NCBI GenBank assembly: GCA_024226535.1
Contig: JAAELP010000393.1
Coordinates: 1 to 40,306, forward strand
Length of the DNA: 40,306 bases
Reading direction: 5' to 3'
Source: Planctomycetota bacterium
GTDB taxonomy: Bacteria > Planctomycetota > Phycisphaerae > Phycisphaerales > SM1A02
Shown: piece after piece, positions 23,792 to 32,095 of the stretch
Layout: each line of letters opens with the position of its first letter
Position numbering within the stretch: the first letter of the stretch is position 1
The notes under the pieces: generated by a model
Databases searched by the model: none
Told to the model about the DNA's origin: nothing
What the model saw: the letters and a program-made list of their open reading frames with translations, nothing else
Translations under genes and position numbers: made by a program

Positions 23792-25214
23792 CCCGTACGA
23801 CGAGCTCGCCGCGATGTTCCTCACCGAGCCCGACTCGAAGGCGGCCGCGACGGCGCAGCCGGCCGGCAGCGACGATTCGAACGTGACCCGCTCCACGGTG
23901 CCGGACACGATCGAGCTGCTCCTCGTAGGGCACCTCCCGGTACGCGCAGGCCTGTGGATCACGCCGTACGCCGACGCGGTGGCGCGCGACATCGGGGCGT
24001 CCGTGCTCATCCGTCTCGACGGCGACGAGCCGATGATCCAGGTGCTCGGCGCGACCGAGGGGCCGGTCGTGGACGCGGTCGAGCGCTCCCGCACGCTGCG
24101 CGACGCGATCCTCCAGATCGGGGGCGTCGTTCGTCACTGGGTCGTTCGCCCATCGGTGCGCACCGATATGTCCGAACTGCTCGGCCCCACCGGGGGCGAG
24201 CCGACGTCCAACCGCGACGAGATCCTGACGATCCTCAGCAGCGGGAACCAGGCGGCGGTCGTGAACGCGTACCGGTTGGTCAAGACGCTCACCGAGGAGG
24301 CGCGCGAGGCCGGGCGTCAGCTCCCGCGTGTCGGCCTGGCCGTCATCGGTGACGACGAGGAGACGGCGCGCCGCGTCACCCGCAAGCTGAACCAGACGAC
24401 CCGCGAGTACCTCGACGTTTCGGTGTCGCTGGTCCGCGCCGTGCCGCGAATCGACGCGGTGCTGAACGCATCGTCGCTGCGGAGCTTCCCCGGCCAGTCA
24501 CGACCGGGGCTCGACGAGGTTCGCGCGTGGATCGACGAGGCGCGCACGGTGCCACCGGTGCACGAGACGCCCGCGGCAACACCGACCCCCGCCGCGGGCC
24601 CACGCGTGCGTCCGGCCAGGCTCGTGGAGCTGGAGGCCGAGGCGCGAGGAGACGAGGTGTGGAAGACCGCCGCGCCGGAAACCGTGAGCATGACTCCGGA
24701 GCCCGCGCCGACGCCCGAACCCGCGCCGACGCCAGAACCACTCGCCACGCCGCGTCCACCCACCCGCGTTCAGCCGGCGGCGGCGGAGGTGGAGGCCAAG
24801 AGCGAGGTCTGCGTTCGCGAGCCCGATGAACGCGGCAAGCCCATCCCGCTGGCGCGGTACGTGACCGGTCTCGCGGAGATCCCGGCGCGGTGCCCCGACC
24901 ACGAGAACATCGAGCTGGCCCTCGACGAGCAGGGCCGCGTGCACTTGCTCGGACGCGTCGACGCCCTCCGCGGCATGCCCGTGGTTGCCGCATGGGTGCG
25001 CATGCACCGCGAGCTGCTCTCGATGGCGTGCGCCGGTCACCAGTTCGATCCCGCCGGGCGGACCGTGCGTCACGTCTTCACCGACGAGCCGCTCCGCGTC
25101 GCCGACCTGCACGCCAGCGACCTGCACCTGCACGTGCTGGCCCCGGTCGCGATCGAAGGCCGAACGGGGTGGTACGCCGCGCCGCTGAACCGGCCGGTCA
25201 AGCTGAAAGAGTAG
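23775..25214 (+). CDS. P-loop-less ParA/FlhG-like protein, partner of the ParA-CBM48 fusion
   Basis: The 479-residue product is not a recognised family by name. Residues about 45-240 read like a MinD/FlhG-type fold without the nucleotide loop: a first strand TIELLLVGHLPVRAGLWITPYADAVA where the Walker A should be, VLIRLDGDEPMIQVLG, then AAVVNAYRLVKTLTEEA, LPRVGLAVIGDDEETARRVTRKLNQTTREYLDVSVSLVRAVPRID, close in order to the second half of FlhG. A proline-rich linker with EPAPTPEPAPTPEP follows (about 300-335), then a C-terminal domain of about 130 residues (IPLARYVTGLAEIPARCPDHENIELALDEQGRVHLLG). No membrane span or signal is present. The 17-bp overlap with the ParA gene implies a joint product. 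The pseudo-ATPase reading is inference. Confidence 0.8.
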   Translation: MNQTLDPYDELAAMFLTEPDSKAAATAQPAGSDDSNVTRSTVPDTIELLLVGHLPVRAGLWITPYADAVARDIGASVLIRLDGDEPMIQVLGATEGPVVDAVERSRTLRDAILQIGGVVRHWVVRPSVRTDMSELLGPTGGEPTSNRDEILTILSSGNQAAVVNAYRLVKTLTEEAREAGRQLPRVGLAVIGDDEETARRVTRKLNQTTREYLDVSVSLVRAVPRIDAVLNASSLRSFPGQSRPGLDEVRAWIDEARTVPPVHETPAATPTPAAGPRVRPARLVELEAEARGDEVWKTAAPETVSMTPEPAPTPEPAPTPEPLATPRPPTRVQPAAAEVEAKSEVCVREPDERGKPIPLARYVTGLAEIPARCPDHENIELALDEQGRVHLLGRVDALRGMPVVAAWVRMHRELLSMACAGHQFDPAGRTVRHVFTDEPLRVADLHASDLHLHVLAPVAIEGRTGWYAAPLNRPVKLKE

Positions 25215-25244
25215 CGCCCGCGGCGAGCGCCGTTGCCCCTTCGC

Positions 25245-25351
25245 CCCTCACCCGTCTCGCTGCGCTCGCCGACCTCTCCCCGCGGCGGGGAGAGGTGGGA
25301 ACCCCTCTCCCTCTGGGAGAGGACAGCCTCGCGCAGCGAGGCAGGTGAGGG
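25245..25351. repeat. Composite intergenic palindromic element
   Basis: Outer arms pair CCCTCACC and CTCGCTGCGC on the left with GCGCAGCGAG and GGTGAGGG on the right. Inside are two shorter hairpins: CCTCTCCCC/GGGGAGAGG and CCTCTCCC/GGGAGAGG. It fills the gap between convergent genes. This type of sequence, with CCCTCACC ends, is dispersed in many high-GC genomes. Confidence 0.85.
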
Positions 25352-25390
25352 CGGGCGTCCTTGTCCGCTCGCCACGCGCTCGTCCATGAC

Positions 25391-26356
25391 CTACATGATC
25401 GCGCGGAGAAAGCGCATCCAGTTGCCGGCGGTGAACCCCGCGACGTCGTCGTCGCTCCAGCCCGCGTTGCGCAACGCTGCGGCCAGCGTGTCGAGAAGAC
25501 CGGGCCGATCGCAGCCGTCGGGCAGGTCATCCGGTCCGAAGCCGCCGTCCATGTCCGAGCCGAGGGCCACGCCGCGGCGGTGGCCCATGACCTCGGCGAC
25601 GTGCGTGACGTGGTCGACGCAGTCGGCCACGTTCGCGCGCCGGCCGGTGGCGAGGAAGCCCGCGTAGAGGTTGAGCCCGACGATGCCGTCGCGGGCGTCG
25701 ATCGCGCGGATCTGGTCGTCGCGCAGGTGACGCATGTCGTCGGCGAGCAGGGCCCGGCAGTTGGAATGCGTGGCGACGACACGCCCCGTCGCGTGCTCCA
25801 GCAGGCCGTCGAAGGCCTCATCGGCGAGGTGCGAGGCGTCGTGGACGATGCGCTCCGCGTCGAGCGCCCGCACGAGGTCGACGCCCTCGGCCGTCAACGG
25901 TCCGCCGCGTCCGTTCCCGCCGGCGTAGCGCGTTCCCCGCGCCCAGGTGAGGCCGACGAACCGAAGCCCGCGCGCATGCCACCACGCGACGTCGTCCGGA
26001 CCCGCGATCGGATCCGCGCCCTCCATGAGCAGCACGACGGCGGGGGCTGGGCGCGGCGCGTCGAGATCCGCCGGGGACCGCACGATCGTCAGTTCTCCGG
26101 CGCGCTCCAGCGTCTCGTAGACATCGAGCTGCGCCACGCCGGCGCGGCGCGCCCCGGTGCGGTCGTTCACGTCACGATACCCGTACGCCCCGTCCTCGCC
26201 CGGCGCGGTGTAGACCGTCCCGAGCACGACGTCGATCCGAGCGCGGCGCAACGCCGGCAGGCTGACGCAGCCGGTCGTCCCGTCGGCCTCGGCCCGCAGG
26301 TCGCGCCCCGTCACCGCGAGGTACGCGAGATCGAGATGCCCGTCGACCCATACCAT
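25391..26356 (-). CDS. Peptidase M19, membrane dipeptidase-like
   Basis: The 321-residue product (start MVWVDGHLDLAYLAV) is a metal-dependent amidohydrolase of the renal dipeptidase family. The metal-binding H-x-D lies at residues 7-9. Further family motifs are LLMEGAD, HARGLRFVGLTWARGTRYAGG, ERIVHDASHLADEAF, VVATHSNCRALL, GIVGLNLYAGFL and ALGSDMDGGFG. It would hydrolyse dipeptides, including D-amino-acid forms, using two zinc ions. No signal peptide is seen, so it is probably cytoplasmic. A second ATG lies 15 bp upstream. The start is practically back-to-back with the divergent DUF6504 gene, leaving no room for separate promoters between them. Confidence 0.92.
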   Translation of the reverse strand: MVWVDGHLDLAYLAVTGRDLRAEADGTTGCVSLPALRRARIDVVLGTVYTAPGEDGAYGYRDVNDRTGARRAGVAQLDVYETLERAGELTIVRSPADLDAPRPAPAVVLLMEGADPIAGPDDVAWWHARGLRFVGLTWARGTRYAGGNGRGGPLTAEGVDLVRALDAERIVHDASHLADEAFDGLLEHATGRVVATHSNCRALLADDMRHLRDDQIRAIDARDGIVGLNLYAGFLATGRRANVADCVDHVTHVAEVMGHRRGVALGSDMDGGFGPDDLPDGCDRPGLLDTLAAALRNAGWSDDDVAGFTAGNWMRFLRAIM

Positions 26357-26369
26357 GCTGGTGATTGTC

Positions 26370-26741
26370 ATGCCCGAGCACGATCCTGACAACGCGTCCG
26401 GGGAGTTCGTCTCCGAGCCCATCACGCCCGTCGTCGGCACGTTCACGACGGAGCTGATGACGCGCGGGCTCGCCGCGCTGCCCGGGGCGTTCACCTGGCG
26501 CGACCGGCGCTACGAGATCGTCGAGTGCCTCGAGCACAGCAAGCAGTCGTCGCCGGAGGGCTACACCACCGACGGCGAACGCTACCTGCGTCGCCAGCGG
26601 TTCCGGGTGCGGCTGGATACGGGTCAGGAGGCGGTGATCTACGTGGAGCGTCAATCCCGGCCCGGCGTGAGCAGGAAGACGGCGAAAAAGCGATGGTTCT
26701 TGTTCACGATCACGTCTGGTAAGGCGTCGGGCGGCGGTTGA
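26370..26741 (+). CDS. DUF6504 family protein
   Basis: The 123-residue product matches the DUF6504 pattern from memory: FVSEPITPVVGTF, then LPGAFTWRDRRYEIVECLEHSK, a GERYLRRQRFRVRLDTGQEAVIYVERQ strand set and KKRWFLFTI. Function is not established; in other genomes such proteins can accompany DNA-repair polymerase genes, which are not present here. ATGs exist at this start and 15 bp upstream; I chose the inner one because it keeps the domain complete and reduces overlap with the divergent dipeptidase gene. Confidence 0.78.
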   Translation: MPEHDPDNASGEFVSEPITPVVGTFTTELMTRGLAALPGAFTWRDRRYEIVECLEHSKQSSPEGYTTDGERYLRRQRFRVRLDTGQEAVIYVERQSRPGVSRKTAKKRWFLFTITSGKASGGG

Positions 26742-26788
26742 GCCGTCCGCGTTGCCCAGCCCGACCCCGGGGAGTACGGTTAACGCCG

Positions 26789-27289
26789 ATGTCCGGAGAG
26801 ACCCCAGAACCCGTCGCGACGAGCGTCGACGGAGTGCCGTCGGCCGCCGCCGCGCGCCCGCAATCGGTGACGAGCCGCCGGATCGCGGCGATTGCCGTCG
26901 CGATCGGCGCCGCCGGCGTGCTGGGCCTCGCGGCGCGCCTCGACCCGTCACCGACCGGCGTCGGCACGCACGAGCAGCTCAACCTGCCTACGTGCGGGTG
27001 GATCATGGCCGGCGATCTGCCGTGCCCGACGTGCGGCATGACGACGGCCTTCTCGCACGCCGCGGACGGTCACCTGCTCACCAGCTTCCTCACCCAGCCG
27101 CTGGGTTTCCTGATCGCGCTCGGCACGGCGATGGCTCTGCTGATCGGCGCGTACGTCGCCGTGACCGGGTCCGCCGTGGCTTCGGTCCTGCCGCGTCTCT
27201 GGGGGCGATGGGCGCCGTGGACGATCGGCGTGGTCCTCCTGGGGTCGTGGGTCTACAAGGTCGTGCAGTACAAGGGTCTGTTGCCATGA
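26789..27289 (+). CDS. DUF2752 membrane protein
   Basis: The 166-residue product has three hydrophobic spans: about 32-49 (AAIAVAIGAAGVLGLAARL), 95-125 and 140-158. Between the first two is the DUF2752 signature LPTCGWIMAGDLPCPTCGMTTAF, with C-x(8)-CPTCGMT. The two or three cysteines could bind a metal or form disulfides. Function is unknown; such proteins are common in planctomycetes and Bacteroidetes. It is the first gene of a three-gene unit with ATGA and TGATG junctions. The start is an ATG shortly after a weak GGGGAG. Confidence 0.88.
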   Translation: MSGETPEPVATSVDGVPSAAAARPQSVTSRRIAAIAVAIGAAGVLGLAARLDPSPTGVGTHEQLNLPTCGWIMAGDLPCPTCGMTTAFSHAADGHLLTSFLTQPLGFLIALGTAMALLIGAYVAVTGSAVASVLPRLWGRWAPWTIGVVLLGSWVYKVVQYKGLLP

Positions 27290-27972
27290 GACGTCGCGTG
27301 GTTCGACCGAAGCTCCTGGCCCTGCTCGTGCTCCCGCTGCTCGCTGGCGTGCCCGGCGGGTGCGCCGTCGCCCAGCTCGTCGGCGGCATGATGCAGAACG
27401 CCGAGTACCAGAAGCAGGTGCAGACGCCGGCCCGGTACGACCTCGAGGGGTACACGATCGCCGTCCTCGTCGACGCCGACCTCGGGGTGCTCTCGATGTA
27501 CCCGCGGCTCATCGAGCAGGTCACCAGCGGTGTCACGCTCCGGATCGCCCGCGACGTGCCGGGCGTGGTGGTGACCCATCCGAGCCGCGTACTCGACTGG
27601 CAGTGGAAGACCCCTCAGTGGAACGCGATGCCGTACGGGAAGATCGCCGAGCAGCTCAACGTCGATCGCGTGATCCTCGTCGACGTCTACGAGTACCGGC
27701 TGCACCCGCCGGGGGACCGGTGGCTCTGGGAGGGCGTCTGCGCCGCGAACGTCAGCGTCATCGAGCGCGACGCCTTCGATCCGGACATGATCGTGGATAC
27801 GTACGACGTGACGAGCAACTTCCCGACCGTCAGCTACGTCGATCGCAGCAGCGCGTCGGCGGGGCAGATCGAGACGGGGCTGCTCTCGGAGTTCATCAAG
27901 CGGACGGCGTGGCTCTTCCACGAGCATCTCGAGCCGAAGTACCCCGACAAGTTCAGGCCCGAGGCCGCGTGA
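27286..27972 (+). CDS. Lipoprotein of unknown function, first of a pair
   Basis: The 228-residue product has a lipoprotein-like signal (MRRRVVRPKLLALLVLPLLAG, then VPGGC), though the lipobox is not ideal. The mature part is alpha/beta: YTIAVLVDADLGVLSMYPRLIEQVTSGV, PGVVVTHPSRVLDWQWKTP, IAEQLNVDRVILVDVYEYRLH. This order, a small strand-helix domain with a 'member of partner lineage' pattern, resembles the GNA1162/LpoB-like lipoproteins. The next gene encodes a similar lipoprotein, so the two may act together at the inner face of the outer membrane. It overlaps the DUF2752 gene by 4 bp. Confidence 0.75.
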   Translation: MRRRVVRPKLLALLVLPLLAGVPGGCAVAQLVGGMMQNAEYQKQVQTPARYDLEGYTIAVLVDADLGVLSMYPRLIEQVTSGVTLRIARDVPGVVVTHPSRVLDWQWKTPQWNAMPYGKIAEQLNVDRVILVDVYEYRLHPPGDRWLWEGVCAANVSVIERDAFDPDMIVDTYDVTSNFPTVSYVDRSSASAGQIETGLLSEFIKRTAWLFHEHLEPKYPDKFRPEAA

Positions 27973-28706
27973 TGCGCTTCGCCCGGAACAGCACCCGCCC
28001 CCATCACCGATCGCGGGCCGCCGGCTCGATCGCGCCGCGTCTCTGTCTGGGTCTCGGGCTGGGGCTCGCCTTGCTCGTGCTGCTGCCCGCGTGCAACATC
28101 GTCGGCCCGCTCGCCTACTTCGTCGGCGGTTTGCCGAAGATCGATGCGCAGTACGAGATCCAGCCGCGGCCGACCGTCGTGTTCGTGGACGACCGCGCCA
28201 ACGTGATCGACTCCAACGCGCGGCTGCTCCGGCTGGAGCTGGCCGACGTCGTCACCAGCGAGCTGATGGAGCAAGACATCCTCACGGTGGAGACGGCGAT
28301 CAGCCCGCGTGACGCCATGGGCATGGCGCTGTCACGCGACCGGTTCAGCGAGCTGCTGCCGATCGACGCGATCGGGCGCGAGGTCGGCGCCGAGCAGATC
28401 ATCTACATCGAGATGCACGCGTTTCGCGACACCGGTGACGGCACGGTGCCGCGCCCGACCGGGTCATGCCGCGTGCGCGTGCTCGACGTGACGAACCGCG
28501 TCCGCCTCTTTCCCCCTGAAGACGACCAGATGCCGTCGCGCATCGTCAACGCGGTCATTCCACCGGTGGATCCGGGGTTGCTGCGCTCGCAGTCCTCGCG
28601 GCTCAAGGTCCACCGCGCACTCATCGAGAGCCTGGGCAGCTCCGTCGCCAAGCTCTTCTACCGTCACGAGGCGCGCGAGCTGGGCGATCGTCTGAAACCT
28701 CGCTGA
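27972..28706 (+). CDS. Lipoprotein of unknown function, second of a pair
   Basis: The 244-residue product has a basic N-terminus, a hydrophobic stretch (LCLGLGLGLALLVLLPAC) and a clear lipobox LPAC. The mature part (RPTVVFVDDRANVIDSNARLLRLELADVVTSELM, then SELLPIDAIGREVGAEQIIYIEMHAF, GSCRVRVLDVTNRVRLFP) is built like the lipoprotein encoded just upstream, with a strand-helix N-half and a D-V-T-N-x-V-x-L strand. The start overlaps the upstream stop by one base. A common role is inferred only from layout and likeness. Confidence 0.78.
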   Translation: MRFARNSTRPHHRSRAAGSIAPRLCLGLGLGLALLVLLPACNIVGPLAYFVGGLPKIDAQYEIQPRPTVVFVDDRANVIDSNARLLRLELADVVTSELMEQDILTVETAISPRDAMGMALSRDRFSELLPIDAIGREVGAEQIIYIEMHAFRDTGDGTVPRPTGSCRVRVLDVTNRVRLFPPEDDQMPSRIVNAVIPPVDPGLLRSQSSRLKVHRALIESLGSSVAKLFYRHEARELGDRLKPR

Positions 28707-28719
28707 TCGGGGCACTCGC

Positions 28720-29931
28720 GTGCGGGTCCTTCATCTCGTCGATCCCGGTTCCCCCGGCGGGGGCGCGTGCACGCTGCGGCTGATGGCCGAGCCGATGACG
28801 CGCCTGCGCTCGATCGAGCAGGACGTGATCGTGATCGGGCACCGCGGGCACGTGGAGCTGGCCGTGCGCTGCGGCGTGCGGCCCGTCGGCGCGATCGCGC
28901 CGACGCTCGGGCTCTCCCTCTCGGCCCAGCGGGCGCTGAGACGGGCGATCGCCGAACGCGAGCGGCGGCAGGGTCGCTACGACGTCATCCACGCGTGGAC
29001 GCTCTCGTCGGCGGCGCTCGCGCGGACGGCGGCTCCCGGTCGCGCGCTGATGGCTACGGCGATGGTCGGTCCCACCACGGAGCCGGCCGCCCACGGGCAG
29101 ATCGCGTTGCTGCGCCGGCGGCCGGCGCCGGTGCTCGCCGGCTCCGGCTTCGTGCGCGAGGAGTTCCGCGAGATGGGCCTCGACGGGGGCGTGGTGTCGG
29201 TGCTCCCGCCGGCGGTCACGACGCGCGACGTCGACGAGCGGCAGCGGGCGACGCTGCGGCAGCGCTGGGGAGCGACCGACGCGACGCTCGTGGTCGGCGT
29301 GCCGGCGCAGCCGATCGGGTGGTCCGACGCCCGTCGGGCCGTCGAGGTGCTCGCGCGGCTCGCGTACACCGAACGCGACATCCGTTTCGTCGTCCACCAC
29401 AGCGCCAACCGCCGCGTCCAGACCACGCGCTGGTTGGAGCAACAGGGGTTTCGGGACCTGCTCGTCGTCGACGACACGCTCGCCGAGCCGTGGCGCGTGG
29501 TCGCCGGCTTCGACGCGGCGCTGCTCATGAACGACGACCTCAACACACGGAACCTCTCGACCGCCGGCTCCCCGTGGTCGCTGTTGACGGGAGGGGGGCG
29601 CCGCGCGCGTCCGGCGTCCGGGGTCCTTCCCGCGCTCTGGGCTATGGCCGCCGGCGTGGTCGTGATCGCCGAGGAATCCGCGGCGTGTGCGGAGATCATC
29701 GCCGACGAGGTCTCCGGCCTGCTCATTCCCGCCGGCGACATCAATGCCGCCGCCGATCGGCTCGGCCGCCTGCACGACGACCGCGCGCTCGCCGAGCGTC
29801 TCGGGGCCGGGGCCCGCGCGGCGGTCAACGAAGGCTTCACCGCCGACGCGTTCTGCGCGCGGCTCGGCACGTGGTACGAGCGCGCCGACCGCGGCGCCGC
29901 GGAGGCGGCGTCGACGGCGGCGGCTGGTTGA
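28720..29931 (+). CDS. Glycosyltransferase family 4 (GT-B)
   Basis: The 403-residue product (GTG start) begins MRVLHLVDPGSPGGGACTLRL, the N-terminal Rossmann strand and glycine loop of GT-B enzymes. Other family parts are VIHAWTLSSAALARTAAPG, the linker GSGFVREEFREMGLDGGVVSVLPPAV, the nucleotide-sugar domain TLVVGVPAQPIGWSDARRAVEVLARL, and ALWAMAAGVVVIAEESAACAEIIADEVSGLLIPAGD, which contains the E-x7-E motif (EESAACAEI). The donor and acceptor are unknown. It follows the lipoprotein gene by 13 bp and may be part of the same unit. Confidence 0.88.
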   Translation: MRVLHLVDPGSPGGGACTLRLMAEPMTRLRSIEQDVIVIGHRGHVELAVRCGVRPVGAIAPTLGLSLSAQRALRRAIAERERRQGRYDVIHAWTLSSAALARTAAPGRALMATAMVGPTTEPAAHGQIALLRRRPAPVLAGSGFVREEFREMGLDGGVVSVLPPAVTTRDVDERQRATLRQRWGATDATLVVGVPAQPIGWSDARRAVEVLARLAYTERDIRFVVHHSANRRVQTTRWLEQQGFRDLLVVDDTLAEPWRVVAGFDAALLMNDDLNTRNLSTAGSPWSLLTGGGRRARPASGVLPALWAMAAGVVVIAEESAACAEIIADEVSGLLIPAGDINAAADRLGRLHDDRALAERLGAGARAAVNEGFTADAFCARLGTWYERADRGAAEAASTAAAG

Positions 29932-30181
29932 TCGCGCCGACGGCCCGGCGGCGCGGCCGGACTACTCCGCGATGGTCGGCCCGGTCACGGCCTCGTAGGA
30001 GTCGGCGTGCGCGATCGCGGCCCCGCGGTCCTTCGTGCCCGGCATGATCTCGAACCGCGGGTCGAAGCTCCTTCCTGGGTCGGGTCTCTCGTCATCGGCG
30101 CGTGACCGCGCTCGTCGGGGGGGGGATACCCGATCCTCCCCGGCTCCAACAAGACGTCGTCTCGCATATGATCACCGTCGA
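29932..30181 (-). other. Gap with a possible short minus-strand gene end
   Basis: About 250 bp lie between the GT4 gene and the LuxR-type gene. On the minus strand one frame near 29964-30090 reads GRSFDPRFEIMPGTKDRG and AAIAHADSYEAVTGPTIAE before a stop, which looks more protein-like than the surrounding frames. It has no clear start and a run of nine G on the plus strand lies upstream, where a frameshift is possible. It may be a gene remnant. Confidence 0.25.
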
Positions 30182-31036
30182 ATGAGCATTATTCGAGCAT
30201 CAGGGGACGGGACCGTACCTTACGACGACCAGCAGATCTCGGTACGCGACGCAAGACGGGTGATCGACGCCATCAACGTGGCGACGGAGTTCGAGGGCGA
30301 GCCGGAGGAGCGCGTGGAGTACTTGCTCAGCGGGCTCCTGAAGCTGCTCGACCGGTCGTCGCTCTGCGTGCTCCAGGTGTGCGAGGACCTGCGGAGGGAG
30401 CCGGCGCCGCTCATGGCGCGGCGGTTCGTGTTCGCGCCGACCGCCGGGCATGAGCCGCTCGTGGACGACGAGCATCTCCAGACCGCGGCCGAGGGCGACA
30501 TGCACCCGATGATCCGGCTGGTGATTCCGCGCATCCTCGATCGCATTCGCACGCCGTTCACGTTCGTTGCCAGCGAGGTGTTCGGTGGCGAACCGTGGTT
30601 CGAGGAGACCATCCGGCCCGCCATGCGCGAACGCGGATACGTCGACGCCCTGATGTCCGGATGGGCGGGCTCGCCGGACCGGTCGCTCATGGTCTCGCTC
30701 ATGCGCGGCACCGACGAGCCACCGTTCGACGAGTCGGACGTGACCATGCTCTCGCTGCTGGTGCGGGCGTGCGCGCCGTTCGTCGATCGCGAGCTCTTTG
30801 CCAACGCCGACCCGATTGCCGAACAGGAACTGACGGCGCGCCAGCGCGAGGTCCTGCTGCACCTTCTCTACGGTTCGTGCGAGAAGGAGATCGCCGGCGC
30901 CCTCAGCCGCAGCGTGCACACGGTGCACACGTACATCAAGCAGATCTACGGCGCCTTCAACGTCAGCAGCCGCGGCGAGCTGCTCGCGATGTTCATCGAC
31001 GATGCCGTGCGGTCGGCGGTCGCGAAAGCCGGTTGA
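30182..31036 (+). CDS. LuxR-type transcriptional regulator
   Basis: The 284-residue product ends in a LuxR helix-turn-helix (residues about 215-270: LTARQREVLLHLLYGSCEKEIAGALSRSVHTVHTYIKQIYGAFNVSSRGELLAMF). Residues 1-200 form an alpha/beta sensory domain that reads like a GAF or PAS fold (VATEFEGEPEERVEYLLSGLLKLL, RTPFTFVASEVFGGEPWFEETI). It has no receiver domain. I chose the ATG giving MSIIRASGDGT; a longer frame upstream is unlike the domain. Targets are unknown; it is tail-to-tail with a pseudopilin-like gene. Confidence 0.85.
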   Translation: MSIIRASGDGTVPYDDQQISVRDARRVIDAINVATEFEGEPEERVEYLLSGLLKLLDRSSLCVLQVCEDLRREPAPLMARRFVFAPTAGHEPLVDDEHLQTAAEGDMHPMIRLVIPRILDRIRTPFTFVASEVFGGEPWFEETIRPAMRERGYVDALMSGWAGSPDRSLMVSLMRGTDEPPFDESDVTMLSLLVRACAPFVDRELFANADPIAEQELTARQREVLLHLLYGSCEKEIAGALSRSVHTVHTYIKQIYGAFNVSSRGELLAMFIDDAVRSAVAKAG

Positions 31037-31057
31037 GCGTGACTCGGTGGTTTGTCG

Positions 31058-32041
31058 CTACGGCTCGACCGTCGCGTAGTCGCCCGTGACCGTTGGCGAC
31101 CAGAGACGCATGTCGTAGAAGAGATCGGGTACGGAGTGGGTCGACACGCTGCCGTCGAGGTGTGCGACGGGAAGCTGGTCGCCCCAGCGGGCGATCGGCC
31201 AGCCGCCGCCCTCGTCGTAGCTGGCCTGCGGGGTGGCCACGATCACACCGCCGGTGCCCAGCGCCCATTGCGGTTCGATCCACGTTTCATGGACCTCGTC
31301 CAGCTCCAGGAATGGCGGGCGCAGCTCCGGGTATCCGAAGGCGACGTCGGAGACCGGGGGATCGGTGATCAGGTTGTTATCCGGGTCGGAATCGGCGTCG
31401 CCGAAGTAGACGACCGGGGCGAAGAGGATGACGCGTCCGGGCGCCTTCACCTCGGAGAAGCGCGTGACCGCGAGCGAGTCGCCGGGGCTGTCCCACGGGT
31501 TCCGCAAGGCGATGTCGGTGCCGCCGTGTACGTCGTCGCCGCCGAGCATGATCGAGTTCAGGCCATAGGCGGGCGCGCGGGCGGCGAGGACCTCGCCGCC
31601 GGCGGGATCACCCGTGTCCGGTCCGTAGACACCGCTGGCGACCTCGCGTTTCAGTTGCGAGTCCAGCTCACGGTTGCGGTAATCGCGGAATGCGAAGGAC
31701 CACTCGTCCTCCACGTACGGCGAGAGCCGCCAGACGTACGAGGAGGCGTCGGCAGGATTGTTGTTCTTGTCGATCTTGGGTCCCGACGGCAGGCGCGTGG
31801 AGATACCGAGTTTGCCGACCCGGTCTTTGCTCACGTACCCCGGCATGAGCCGACCGTTGTGGTCCACGTGATAGGCGTTGTAGCCGAGCGCCATCCCGCG
31901 CAGGGCGGCGGCGGAGTCGGTGCGGTTCGCGGCGGCGCGCACGCCGCCCAGCGCGACGATGACGATCGCCGCGAGGATCAGGATCAGGCTGATCGTGACG
32001 ATGAGCTCGAGCAGGGTGAAGCCGCGTCGTGAGGTCGTCAT
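31058..32041 (-). CDS. Type IV pilin-like / type II secretion pseudopilin protein
   Basis: The 327-residue product begins MTTSRRG and FTLLELIVT, a class III prepilin signal: cleavage after Gly7, Phe8 at the new N-terminus and Glu12 at position 5. A hydrophobic helix follows (VTISLILILAAIVIVALGGV). The body is large and beta-rich (YNAYHVDHNGRLMPGY, RVILFAPVVYFGDADSD, VAHLDGSVSTH), like the planctomycete pseudopilin-like proteins that carry a C-terminal 'H-x-D-G-S-V' element. Its assembly machinery is not in the window. It follows another pseudopilin gene by 54 bp on the same strand. Confidence 0.9.
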   Translation of the reverse strand: MTTSRRGFTLLELIVTISLILILAAIVIVALGGVRAAANRTDSAAALRGMALGYNAYHVDHNGRLMPGYVSKDRVGKLGISTRLPSGPKIDKNNNPADASSYVWRLSPYVEDEWSFAFRDYRNRELDSQLKREVASGVYGPDTGDPAGGEVLAARAPAYGLNSIMLGGDDVHGGTDIALRNPWDSPGDSLAVTRFSEVKAPGRVILFAPVVYFGDADSDPDNNLITDPPVSDVAFGYPELRPPFLELDEVHETWIEPQWALGTGGVIVATPQASYDEGGGWPIARWGDQLPVAHLDGSVSTHSVPDLFYDMRLWSPTVTGDYATVEP

Positions 32042-32095
32042 GGCGGAGGATCTCCGGGAGGGGAGAATGGGGCGGACGGGATCCGGCCGGCGCGA

